37,247 nucleotides of DNA from an uncultured delta proteobacterium (GCA_903901335.1 CAIUQR010000139.1:1-37247), one strand, 5' to 3'. Positions 18,264 through 24,602 are shown, counted from the stretch's first letter. Program-made: numbers and translations. The notes: a model not told the origin generated them from the letters alone.

Positions 18264-18503
18264 TTATTCTTCTGAGGTTAATATATTTTCATTATCTGGA
18301 GCTACTCCGCGGACCGGTTGCCCCAGCAGATTCGCAATATATAGAAGAATTTTCCGGCTGTGCCTTTTTCCGTTTATCGTATTTGAAACAGCTGGCTGTG
18401 ACACACCAATATTATTAGCTAATTTATTCAGAGCACCGTAACCAAGTTTTCTTTCGAGGGCGTGTTTGATTGCCATAGGGTCGGTAAGATTTTCATTTTC
18501 CAT
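18264..18503 (-). CDS. Cro/C1-type HTH regulator of the transfer operon
   Basis: A 79-residue protein with a helix-turn-helix of the Cro/C1 kind: LNKLANNIGVSQPAVSNTINGKRHSRKI at residues ~25-52. It lies 73 bases upstream of virB1 on the same strand and is divergent from another HTH gene at 18605. The shared 101-base gap contains a large dyad (18525-18562) overlapping promoters in both directions. This makes it a likely autoregulator and controller of the virB operon. It is close in size to small phage repressors. Confidence 0.8.
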   Translation of the reverse strand: MENENLTDPMAIKHALERKLGYGALNKLANNIGVSQPAVSNTINGKRHSRKILLYIANLLGQPVRGVAPDNENILTSEE

Positions 18504-18524
18504 TTATTTTTTTTAATCCTGAAT

Positions 18525-18562
18525 ATATTCCAGCCTGAAATTATAATTTCATTCTGGAATAT
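18525..18562. promoter_or_regulatory. Concentric dyad operator between divergent regulators
   Basis: The 16-bp perfect palindrome TGAAATTATAATTTCA (18536-18551) is flanked by ATATTCCAG (18525-18533) and its inverse CTGGAATAT (18554-18562). All are centred on 18543.5, so the 38 bases are one dyad broken only at two base pairs. It overlaps the leftward -10 and a TATAAT at 18542-18547 that could serve the rightward gene. Confidence 0.7.
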
Positions 18563-18590
18563 TATTAACTCATTTGCGTTTTAAAGACAA
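18562..18590 (-). promoter_or_regulatory. Promoter for HTH regulator and virB operon
   Basis: On the minus strand, TTGTCT (18590-18585) is followed after 17 bases by TAATAA (18567-18562), a reasonable sigma-70 pair. Transcription would start inside the operator arm CTGGAATAT, which fits repression by a bound HTH protein. Confidence 0.5.
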
Positions 18591-18604
18591 GTAAATTTTC
18601 ATTT

Positions 18605-19054
18605 ATGGATATTTTAAACGATTCAGAAATTAAATCGCTCATTTGCGCTAATATCAACAAGCTTTTAGTGCCTCGGGAGAAGAGAAAAGATTTCGCTCTG
18701 AGATGTAAAATTCCGCAAAGCACGATGACTGGATATTTAAACGCAAAGAGGTTGCCGAGCGTAGCACATCTTATTAAGATTGCTTCTGCTTGCAATGTTA
18801 CGATTGATTGGCTTGTAAATGGCGGTTCGATGCCTTTACATGCAAAAACCCAGCTTGCAGCAGAAGAGCCACAAAAGGATATATTCGAACAGGCTATGGA
18901 CTCGGTTTTTGATATAATAAAAAAATGGCAGGCAGAGGAGAATGGACGAACCCTGAAAACTGCTACTGAATTCAACCTTGAATTATCCCAGCGATTTCCT
19001 GAAATGATTGAATGGTTAAAAAAGGATGATGGAGATATTAAAAACATAACCTAA
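18605..19054 (+). CDS. CI-like HTH repressor
   Basis: A 149-residue protein whose N-terminal 65 residues form a helix-turn-helix (RKDFALRCKIPQSTMTGYLNAKRLPSVAHLIKIASACNVTIDWLVNG), the pattern of phage CI-type repressors and of Xre-family regulators. The C-terminal half is helical and could mediate dimers; no S24 protease domain is visible, so it should not be RecA-cleavable. It is transcribed away from the transfer operon and shares its operator region. A mutual switch between this protein and the leftward HTH protein is a plausible control of transfer. Confidence 0.75.
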   Translation: MDILNDSEIKSLICANINKLLVPREKRKDFALRCKIPQSTMTGYLNAKRLPSVAHLIKIASACNVTIDWLVNGGSMPLHAKTQLAAEEPQKDIFEQAMDSVFDIIKKWQAEENGRTLKTATEFNLELSQRFPEMIEWLKKDDGDIKNIT

Positions 19055-19130
19055 AAATTCTATTTCTTTACTTATTTATTTACGGTATTTACAGTCGATT
19101 CTGAAACTTTCCTTTTTAAAACCAATCAAA

Positions 19131-19421
19131 TTACAAATCGTCGTTATCTAATTTCTTAAAATTACGGCTTCGAATCATTATCGCGGCCTCTGCCTTCTCT
19201 TCCTTTCTCTTGATTCGCATTATCTCTATGATTTTTTGTGCTTCTGCGATCTTCTTTGCATCCATCAACTGGTAATCTTCAGCATTATTACTCCAATCAA
19301 CACCGAATTTTTCGTCCAGCAAATATTCCATTACTGAGGAGATCCCGCGGACCCCTTTAATCCACTTGTGATGACATGGGACTGTTAGAGTAATTTTGTT
19401 TTCTGATGTATTACTTTCCAT
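19131..19421 (-). CDS. Small hypothetical protein
   Basis: A 96-residue protein (MESNTSENKITLTVPCHHKW start) that I do not recognise. It has a short beta-like N-terminal part and a strongly charged helical C-terminal half (EAQKIIEIMRIKRKEEKAEAA). A GGGGGAG ribosome binding site stands just before the ATG at 19421; a GTG codon directly upstream could also start it. It converges with the CI-like gene. About 170 bases upstream lie the dyad at 19592-19620 and an AAAATGGTA half-site. It may be a plasmid regulatory or accessory protein. Confidence 0.5.
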   Translation of the reverse strand: MESNTSENKITLTVPCHHKWIKGVRGISSVMEYLLDEKFGVDWSNNAEDYQLMDAKKIAEAQKIIEIMRIKRKEEKAEAAIMIRSRNFKKLDNDDL

Positions 19422-19591
19422 CACACTCCCCCGGATGTATTTGTATTCTGATAAATTGAATTATTTTCATTGCACATACAAACCAAGATCAGCCATATAC
19501 AAAATTCATACCACTTTCAAAATGGTATCTACAGCACGGCATTACCAACTGACTGATAGGCAGGGACTCTCCCGAAAGGAGGGATTGTGTT

Positions 19592-19620
19592 ACAAAACGG
19601 TAACCAGGTTACCATTTTGT
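19592..19620. promoter_or_regulatory. 29-bp dyad, probable operator
   Basis: ACAAAA-C-GGTAACC is mirrored around A19606 by GGTTACC-A-TTTTGT; only one pair mismatches. A further half-site, AAAATGGTA, lies about 70 bases upstream near 19519. This resembles a repressor site controlling the leftward gene at 19421. Confidence 0.45.
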
Positions 19621-19764
19621 ATTTCAAATATTCAATTTACTGCCTAATTTTTTTTATATCTTTAATAGATTTTTCCGATATTTATTTGTTTAATTTGATA
19701 TAATCAATAACATATTCGGATAGATGAAATGTTGAGAAAGTTTTAATTGATATGATTATATGTT

Positions 19765-19790
19765 ACTGTAAACTATGTTTACAGTTTTTG
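19765..19790 (+). terminator. Hairpin with short T-run
   Basis: ACTGTAAAC (19765-19773) pairs with GTTTACAGT (19777-19785) across a TAT loop and is followed by TTTT. The stem is AT-rich, so it would be a weak rightward terminator. It could equally be a protein-binding dyad. Confidence 0.35.
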
Positions 19791-20188
19791 AAAAATGTTG
19801 CTTGAGGATGGTGAATCAGGGCATGGTATGTAAAATGTTCCAATTGCAACAATATGCAATGTGGTTCAGTATTTTGATAGGCACATTATGCACAAATTCC
19901 TTATGCTTCGTTAAATCGAAAACTGTTTTCTCGAACTCGATATTTACTTCCAGGTTTACATATGGGCAGGCGGTAGGATTCTATCGCTTTTTTACTGTGC
20001 ACATTCATTGCATATCCGGCACAATTCTAAATTTGTCACATCAGCCTATCAACAATTATTTTCAAAAGCCTATCTTTTTGAATGGTCGTGTTTTTTATTT
20101 TTCCATTTAATTGTAAACATTTGTTTCATGCCACAATGTGGTATTCATCAAATGCTGTCCAAAACACCAATTCTTGAATATCTCAATC

Positions 20189-20348
20189 TGCAATCAATCA
20201 GTTTGGCTTCTCGGGGCGGATCTGGCCGGTGCCGGTGACATCGAGAAACTTGTGATTGCAGATTGCGAGATCCTGAGCTGCCGGCGGCCGCTTTTTTGAT
20301 TGCAAAATCCTTTCTGCAGAATGCGACCAGGGCGAATAAGTGATAGCA
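20189..20348 (+). repeat. Four-octamer dispersed element, copy B
   Basis: Octamers: TGCAATCA (20189-20196), TGATTGCA (20253-20260), TGATTGCA (20297-20304) and TGATAGCA (20341-20348). Start-to-start spacings are 64, 44 and 44. The first interval is nearly identical to copy A, with a TTCTCG...CGAGAA inner inverted pair and a CCAGGGCGAA block before the last octamer. It faces the accessory operon to the right. Confidence 0.8.
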
Positions 20349-20621
20349 AAGGTGATACTCCCCTGAAAAACATTAAAACCTTCTCCTTTTGAGGGGTAAA
20401 AGCATGCCGTTGTTTTGGTGTGTTGGTGTGGGGCCTGGGTTACATCTGAAAACTGCATTGCCGGTAAGTTGTTCGCCTCTGGACTCACCCCGAAACATAA
20501 CCTATAAATTATCTAATAATTCCGTTTAAACATCTTTTATAACCGTATTATATCAATACATTGTGTTTCACATGAAACGATAAGAAAAAATCATTTTAAT
20601 CATAAAATATTGCAAAAAAGC

Positions 20622-20650
20622 TTGCATTATATACGATATTATCGTACTAT
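20622..20650 (+). promoter_or_regulatory. Promoter with embedded dyad for accessory operon
   Basis: TTGCAT (20622-20627) and TACTAT (20645-20650) are separated by 17 bases. The dyad TACGATA-T-TATCGTA (20632-20646) fills the spacer and touches the -10 box, so a repressor bound there would block RNA polymerase. The half-sites are the same as those at the centre of the 32-bp palindrome at 1168-1199. Confidence 0.6.
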
Positions 20651-20752
20651 TAATTATCAAAAGATAAACAGATTAACCCGGAGCATCTGGAAGGGCTGAG
20701 GATGCAGACCGGAAGAAGAAAGGATCACAGGCTGAAAAGCAAGGTCCGGAAA

Positions 20753-20783
20753 AAGGAGGCCAGGTAATACGGCCCGCCTCCTT
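20753..20783 (+). promoter_or_regulatory. Leader hairpin with AAGGAGGC arm
   Basis: AAGGAGGC (20753-20760) pairs with GCCTCCTT (20776-20783) over a 15-base loop that can form further GGCC/GGCC pairs. It lies in the leader just 5' of the hammerhead-like RNA. The left arm has a perfect Shine-Dalgarno word, but it is locked in the stem and no gene starts just after it. Confidence 0.5.
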
Positions 20784-20789
20784 GGAAAA

Positions 20790-20845
20790 TGATTGTATGC
20801 GAGTGCATTACTCAAACTGATGAAGCCATAAGGCCGAAACAATCA
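20790..20845 (+). ncRNA. Candidate type III hammerhead ribozyme
   Basis: All core parts occur in type III order. Stem III 5' strand TGATTG plus T (20790-20796) is followed by A20797 as the cleavage-site base. A stem I hairpin (20798-20816) has pairs GAGT/ACTC and the closing U-A. Then come CTGATGA (20817-20823), stem II GCC-ATAA-GGC (20825-20834), GAAA (20836-20839), and the stem III 3' strand CAATCA (20840-20845). Stem III with the U-A pair is 7 bp. Weak points are an A-C mismatch where stem II normally starts with G-C, and a two-by-two internal loop in stem I. Self-cleavage would cut after 20797, leaving a 102-base leader on the J-domain mRNA. Confidence 0.6.
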
Positions 20846-20858
20846 ACAGCGAAACAAA

Positions 20859-20895
20859 CCTAAAAGCGCCACCGAAAGGAAGGCGCAAGGAGAAA
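20859..20895 (+). promoter_or_regulatory. GCGCC hairpin fused to RBS, copy 1
   Basis: CCTAAAA then GCGCC (20866-20870), an inner CC-GAAA-GG mini-hairpin, GGCGC (20882-20886), and directly AAGGAGAAA before the ATG at 20900. The same frame, with a different loop, precedes the methyltransferase gene at 22130-22163. It looks like a shared translation-control or mRNA-stability element. Confidence 0.6.
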
Positions 20896-20899
20896 CAAC

Positions 20900-21361
20900 A
20901 TGGGATACTTTGCAGGAATTAAAAATTTAGACGATCTCAAAACCGTTTATCGTGATCTTTGCAAAAAACATCACCCTGACCTGGGCGGCGATACCGCCAC
21001 AATGCAAGCAATAAACGCTGAATATTCCAAGATTCTAAAAGATGGATTTATGGATTTCGGCCAAAGCACAGCAGAAATAGAGGAAGCCATAAGGGATATT
21101 ATCGAAAAGGCTACCGTTCTTGACGGTCTGATTATTGAATTGTGCGGTCGTTGGATATGGTTTACCGGCGAAACTTTCAAATGGAAAAACCAACTCAAGG
21201 CCCTCGGTTGTTTCTTCGCAAGTAGGAAAAAAGCCTGGTACTGGCGACCCGAAGACGAAGAGCGCAAAGGACCGCATAAGCCTTTAGAACTCGACCAGAT
21301 AAAAGAAAAATACGGTTCAATAAAGTTTGAGACGAAAAGCGCTCCCTGTTTGAAATCATAA
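20900..21361 (+). CDS. J-domain (DnaJ-like) protein
   Basis: A 153-residue protein. Residues ~8-50 form a short J-domain with the HPD motif at 25-27 (YRDLCKKHHPDLGGD). A short helical link precedes a second conserved part (residues ~75-115: ELCGRWIWFTGETFKWK, then KALGCFFASRKKAWYWRPED). This J-plus-tryptophan-rich architecture is known from small DnaJ-like proteins on phages and plasmids. The J-domain would stimulate a host DnaK-type ATPase; the target is unknown. It is the first gene of the accessory operon, with a strong AAGGAG site after the GCGCC hairpin and the hammerhead-like RNA upstream. Confidence 0.8.
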   Translation: MGYFAGIKNLDDLKTVYRDLCKKHHPDLGGDTATMQAINAEYSKILKDGFMDFGQSTAEIEEAIRDIIEKATVLDGLIIELCGRWIWFTGETFKWKNQLKALGCFFASRKKAWYWRPEDEERKGPHKPLELDQIKEKYGSIKFETKSAPCLKS

Positions 21362-21379
21362 GTAAACATTAACATATAA

Positions 21380-21405
21380 TTTCCCCTGGTACAATCCAGG
21401 GGAAA
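21380..21405 (+). promoter_or_regulatory. 10-bp hairpin before RBS
   Basis: TTTCCCCTGG pairs perfectly with CCAGGGGAAA over the loop TACAAT. The 3' arm runs into the AAAGG ribosome binding site of the gene starting at 21418, so folding could limit its translation, or the hairpin could end part of the upstream transcripts. Confidence 0.5.
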
Positions 21406-21417
21406 GGAAAAATAACC

Positions 21418-21642
21418 ATGAGACATTACGAAGGATATAAACAATACAACGATATCCCTGAGTGGATAACAGTCAACGCTTATAGGATGTACAAACCTGG
21501 AACCCTTTCTTCCTATGTTTGGAGAGCACAAAGAGAACGAGAACTAAAAGCTATCAGATGGTGGCAGGCAAGGGCATGGAATTGTGCAAGGAATCCTGAT
21601 TTTTTCGGACCAATCCACAAAAGATTCATGGAATTCATTTAA
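21418..21642 (+). CDS. Small tryptophan/arginine-rich protein
   Basis: A 74-residue basic protein, rich in tryptophan, arginine and tyrosine (SSYVWRAQRERELKAIRWWQARAWNCARNPDFFG). No family was recognised. It follows the J-domain gene after a 56-base gap that holds a hairpin touching its ribosome binding site. The composition suggests nucleic-acid or protein binding, but nothing specific can be claimed. Confidence 0.55.
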   Translation: MRHYEGYKQYNDIPEWITVNAYRMYKPGTLSSYVWRAQRERELKAIRWWQARAWNCARNPDFFGPIHKRFMEFI

Positions 21643-21685
21643 GCGACTTACCCGAGATATTTTTGAATTCCCAAGGAGGAAAACA

Positions 21686-21883
21686 ATGGCAACACCTTTA
21701 ACCACAAAAGACGTAATGGAAGTTTTCGGAGAAAATATTGACGATATTGAGCAGAGAACATCTTCCTTTTCCTGCCGGTCTTGCAAGTCAAGAATATGGT
21801 TTTTCGGTGACGGTGACAAGATTGCAAAAACAGTGCTCTGCCCTTACTGCAATACAACAACAAAAAACATGCTCCAGCAATAA
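21686..21883 (+). CDS. Small zinc-ribbon protein
   Basis: A 65-residue protein with two cysteine pairs, FSCRSCKSRIWF and VLCPYCNTTT, forming a probable zinc ribbon over residues ~28-57. AAGGAGG lies seven bases before the ATG at 21686, so I use this start although the frame is open from 21584, which would overlap the previous gene. The protein may bind nucleic acid or a partner through the ribbon. It is the third gene of the accessory operon. Confidence 0.7.
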   Translation: MATPLTTKDVMEVFGENIDDIEQRTSSFSCRSCKSRIWFFGDGDKIAKTVLCPYCNTTTKNMLQQ

Positions 21884-21906
21884 GCCAATTCTATCTGGTG
21901 AAAAAA

Positions 21907-22098
21907 ATGAAACTGAAAAAATTGAGCAAAGTGAAACCGGGAGATTTTATCAAGAAAAAGGAGCATGGTTCGACGGTCCTGATTAAGGGCCATTACGACC
22001 GAGCCACAAAAACATTCGGTTGCCAGTACGCCGAGGACATGAACAGGGAAACATTCCTGAGGTCCGACAAGATGGTATGGACAGGATTTGCCTATTAA
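21907..22098 (+). CDS. Small basic hypothetical protein
   Basis: A 63-residue lysine-rich protein with a likely small beta-barrel shape (KLSKVKPGDFIKKKEHGSTV, then TFGCQYAEDMNRETFLRSD). The VKPGDFI segment recalls SH3-like or KOW-type openings, but no family was recognised. GTG at 21898 and ATG at 21907 are both possible starts; GGTG before the ATG is a weak ribosome site. It sits 23 bases after the zinc-ribbon gene, so the genes are probably translated from one mRNA. Confidence 0.5.
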   Translation: MKLKKLSKVKPGDFIKKKEHGSTVLIKGHYDRATKTFGCQYAEDMNRETFLRSDKMVWTGFAY

Positions 22099-22129
22099 GC
22101 GCAACCTCAGAGAAAAGAGCACCATTAAC

Positions 22130-22163
22130 CCTAAAAGCGCCGGTTATAGGGCGCAAGGAGAAA
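22130..22163 (+). promoter_or_regulatory. GCGCC hairpin fused to RBS, copy 2
   Basis: CCTAAAA then GCGCC (22137-22141), loop GGTTATAG, GGCGC (22150-22154), directly followed by AAGGAGAAA and the ATG at 22170. The outer sequences match copy 1 at 20859-20895 while the loop differs in length and sequence, so the stem and its fusion to the ribosome site are what is kept. Confidence 0.6.
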
Positions 22164-22169
22164 AAAGCA

Positions 22170-23774
22170 ATGAAACCCGAAATGATAAATGATGACTTTT
22201 ATCCTACCCCACCTCATCTGGCTTCTCGTATGGCCTCACTGATCAAAGGGTATCCGCAAAACATTCTGGAGCCGTCAGCCGGTCGTGGAAATATTATAGA
22301 AGCGATGCAAACCAAATTCCGCCATAGCTGGGGCAGTAAGATTGAAGTGTCAGCAATTGAGATCGATCAGGATCTTCGAGCTATTCTTCGAACCAACGAT
22401 ATCAAGGTAATCGATTCTGATTTCTTGGCCTTTGCCGGTCCTGATAAGTTTGATTTGATTATTGCCAATCCTCCTTTTTATAATGGCGAACTACATCTTA
22501 TGAAGGCCATTGATATTATGTATTGTGGCCAGATCATCTTTCTCTTGAATGCCGAGACAATCAAGAACCCATGCACAATGGCAAGGAAGGAGCTTACCCG
22601 ACGCTTAGATAAGCTTGGTGCCACAATCGAATATCTCCAGTCGGAGTTCACCCAGGCAGAACGCAAGACTAAGGTCGAGGTCGCCCTGGTCAATATCATG
22701 ATCGAGCGAGATGTTACCAGCGATCTATTCGGCGGTGCTGGTGATGTTGCTGTTGAGTCAAATACCGAGGTCAAGGACAAGCATGAGTTAACCACTGGCC
22801 ACACGATCAGCGACATGGTGGCCGAGTATAACGAGATCGTGAATATCGCAACAGAGACGATCCTGGGCTACTACAAGAACTATAAGAAGATCGGCTTCTA
22901 CATTGGATTGAATAAAGATATTGAAAAATCCACATACTCTTCAAGTGATTTGACAACGAAGGTTCAGAATACATTGAACAGTACATTACGCCTGATACGA
23001 AAGAGCTTCTGGATAAAGGCTCTTGAGTTGAAAGAGGTTAAGAGCAGACTGACCGAGGCTCGGCGAAAAGAATTTGAACATCAGATAGAAATGAGGAAGT
23101 CAATGGACTTCACGGAGAACAACGTCCGGTCATTCGTTCTGAACATGATCAACGGTTACAATGATACTCTGACGAAAGCGGTCCTTGAGATCTTCGACAA
23201 GATGACGGTCCGGCATTGTTTTGATGATGGACTGAGGAATGAGAATATTCACCTCTATAACGGATGGAAGACAAACAAGGCTTTCAAGGTTGGTAAAAAG
23301 GTTATTCTTCCATTATACGGCGGCGGTTATGGAAACGGTCCATTTACTGGATACAGCGGCCAGTGGGAGTTGAATTACTCCGTCAAAAATCAGCTTCATG
23401 ATATCGATATCGTCATGCAATACTTTGATGCAAGAGAAGGATGCTACGAGATCGTTGAAGCACTGGAGCACGCCTTCAAGACCGACAAGAGTTCCAGTAT
23501 CGAAAGCACCTACTTCAAAATAACGGTCTACAAAAAAGGCACGATTCATCTCACCTTTCTCGATGATGATATTCTCAGACGTTTCAATCTGGCCGCCAGT
23601 GCCGGTAAAGGATGGCTACCGAACGGATACGGACAAAAGCCTTATGGAGACATGCAGGGAGAAGAGAAAGCAGTTATTGAAAGCTTTGAAGGAAAGAATA
23701 GTTACGAGAAAAACCTCGGGCAAAAAATCTTTGCGAAATCGATAGATAAGTTGCCCTTATTAATGGCGGCATAA
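22170..23774 (+). CDS. DUF4942 protein with N-terminal adenine methyltransferase domain
   Basis: A 534-residue protein from the ATG at 22170, chosen because AAGGAG and the GCGCC hairpin precede it. Residues ~10-190 are a Rossmann-type methyltransferase: the SAM-binding motif ILEPSAGRGNII is at 32-43 and the catalytic NPPF at 100-103, as in N6-adenine DNA methyltransferases. Residues ~225-525 match the DUF4942 family (WKTNKAFKVGKKVILPLYGG). Such proteins are common on plasmids and integrative elements with no restriction partner, and may guard incoming DNA against host enzymes. No endonuclease gene is seen here. The target sequence is unknown. It is the last and largest gene of the accessory operon. 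Confidence 0.8.
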   Translation: MKPEMINDDFYPTPPHLASRMASLIKGYPQNILEPSAGRGNIIEAMQTKFRHSWGSKIEVSAIEIDQDLRAILRTNDIKVIDSDFLAFAGPDKFDLIIANPPFYNGELHLMKAIDIMYCGQIIFLLNAETIKNPCTMARKELTRRLDKLGATIEYLQSEFTQAERKTKVEVALVNIMIERDVTSDLFGGAGDVAVESNTEVKDKHELTTGHTISDMVAEYNEIVNIATETILGYYKNYKKIGFYIGLNKDIEKSTYSSSDLTTKVQNTLNSTLRLIRKSFWIKALELKEVKSRLTEARRKEFEHQIEMRKSMDFTENNVRSFVLNMINGYNDTLTKAVLEIFDKMTVRHCFDDGLRNENIHLYNGWKTNKAFKVGKKVILPLYGGGYGNGPFTGYSGQWELNYSVKNQLHDIDIVMQYFDAREGCYEIVEALEHAFKTDKSSSIESTYFKITVYKKGTIHLTFLDDDILRRFNLAASAGKGWLPNGYGQKPYGDMQGEEKAVIESFEGKNSYEKNLGQKIFAKSIDKLPLLMAA

Positions 23775-23785
23775 CACTTAATAAA

Positions 23786-23828
23786 ATTCAACGACCATTC
23801 CGGGCTTGACTCGGAATGGTCGTTGAAT
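23786..23828 (+). terminator. 17-bp perfect hairpin after methyltransferase gene
   Basis: Bases 23786-23802 pair without mismatch with 23812-23828 over a 9-base loop. It lies 12 bases after the methyltransferase stop and 30 bases before the next ATG. No T-run follows, so it may act as a stability or processing hairpin and a partial terminator of the accessory operon. Confidence 0.6.
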
Positions 23829-23857
23829 GCAAAAGAAAAAATATAAAGGTGGATATC

Positions 23858-24109
23858 ATGGCACTTACATTAAGACCCACAGGTGATGAACTTGAAAAAC
23901 TTGAAAAATTAAAGGAATATTTGAATATCCGGTCAGCATCCAAAATTATCAGTTTTTTAATTGCTGATTATATAGGCAAGGACGAAACCCTTGCCGTTAC
24001 TAGACGGGAACTCTCTGAATCTGAAAGAAAATTAAATACTCTTTTATCTCTCATAAAGCGGAAAAAAGAAACTGAAATGAAGATAGCGGAAATTTTAGAT
24101 CAATCATGA
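23858..24109 (+). CDS. Small helical, RHH-like protein
   Basis: An 83-residue protein, MALTLRPTGDELEKLEKLKE at the start, then NIRSASKIISFLIADYIG and a charged coiled tail. The short N-terminal strand followed by two helices fits a ribbon-helix-helix DNA-binding fold (residues ~2-45), and the rest may be a coiled coil. AAAGGTGG precedes the ATG at 23858. It lies between the 17-bp hairpin and repeat element C. It could be a regulator or an antitoxin without a visible toxin partner. Confidence 0.55.
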   Translation: MALTLRPTGDELEKLEKLKEYLNIRSASKIISFLIADYIGKDETLAVTRRELSESERKLNTLLSLIKRKKETEMKIAEILDQS

Positions 24110-24117
24110 ATACAATT

Positions 24118-24278
24118 TGCAATCACTGGGCCGGATTAACCGGCCTGGATCTCGCCGGTGCCGACCGCACCAGGAAATAAACTGATTGCAAATTGCTTCC
24201 TCGGGACCTAGCCCGGGAAAGGAAAGTGCAATCAAAAACCTTCCTGCCGGCAACAACTAGGGCGAAGAAATGATAGCA
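24118..24278 (+). repeat. Four-octamer dispersed element, copy C
   Basis: Octamers: TGCAATCA (24118-24125), TGATTGCA (24183-24190), TGCAATCA (24227-24234, inverted relative to the other copies) and TGATAGCA (24271-24278). Spacings are 65, 44 and 44. It groups with copy D (GGATCTCG then CGGTGCCGACCGCA). It starts 8 bases after the stop of the 83-residue gene and faces the RHH/HTH/Rep genes. Confidence 0.8.
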
Positions 24279-24301
24279 AAGAAGATTACGGAATGTAACA
24301 A

Positions 24302-24376
24302 TTCATCTCCTAGTTCAGCAAGGGGATGAAAATAGTTTTAAAATTTCCCGCTTCGCGGGGCCTGTTTTAAAAAAGC
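24302..24376 (+). terminator. Two hairpins after repeat C
   Basis: TTCATCTCC (24302-24310) pairs with GGGGATGAA (24322-24330) with one G-U pair. CCCGC-TTC-GCGGG (24347-24359) follows and is trailed by TGTTTT, which resembles a rightward intrinsic terminator. Together with copy C they fill the 331-base gap between genes; nothing else is seen there. Confidence 0.45.
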
Positions 24377-24440
24377 ATTGTTTCATGTATGGTTTCGATT
24401 ATTGTGATTGACAATATTTTCTAATTAAAGAGGTAGTATA

Positions 24441-24602
24441 ATGAGCAAACGAATTACGATATACCTACCTGAAAAACTTATCGAAATAATAAAAAAACAT
24501 AAGCCAAATGTTGGCATTGCCCCAGCTATTGCCGGGATCGTTGAAGAATACGACAAAATGAAAGAAGAAGAGAAAAAGGGAAACTCAATCAAGGAAAAAT
24601 AA
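24441..24602 (+). CDS. Small ribbon-helix-helix protein
   Basis: A 53-residue protein: MSKRITIYLPEKLIEIIKKH at the start, then a helical segment IAPAIAGIVEEYDKMKEEEK. The opening strand KRITIYLPEKL is a clear ribbon-helix-helix signature (residues ~2-40). AGAGGTAG precedes the ATG. Its stop overlaps the ATG of the next gene (TAATG at 24600-24604), so the two are translationally coupled. The RHH/HTH pair upstream of the replication gene suggests a copy-control or antitoxin-like regulator. Confidence 0.7.
   Translation: MSKRITIYLPEKLIEIIKKHKPNVGIAPAIAGIVEEYDKMKEEEKKGNSIKEK

Larger units (their letters stand above)
19425..20899. other. Long non-coding region with dyads, repeat B, promoter and leader RNA
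   Basis: This 1.5 kb stretch has no convincing protein gene. From left to right it holds a 29-bp dyad (19592-19620), a hairpin with a T-run (19765-19785), AT-rich sequence with no recognisable content up to about 20185, repeat element B (20189-20348), a further GC/AT mixed segment, a promoter with a dyad (20622-20650), and the structured leader of the accessory operon (20657-20899). Confidence 0.6.

Noticed and set aside
19775..20110. Open frame of 111 codons in the long non-coding region
   Set aside because: It starts inside a hairpin, has no ribosome binding site and is rich in phenylalanine, cysteine and isoleucine with no protein-like pattern. I treat it as chance in AT-rich DNA.
20789..20863. 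24-codon frame running through the hammerhead-like RNA
   Set aside because: The ATG has only a weak GGA upstream, and the encoded peptide has no recognisable feature. It remains the main alternative reading of this segment, so it is noted, but the fold explains more of the bases.
24118..24278. CRISPR-like array from the 44-base periodicity
   Set aside because: The repeated unit is only 8 bases, there are just two 36-base spacers per locus, and no cas gene is present.
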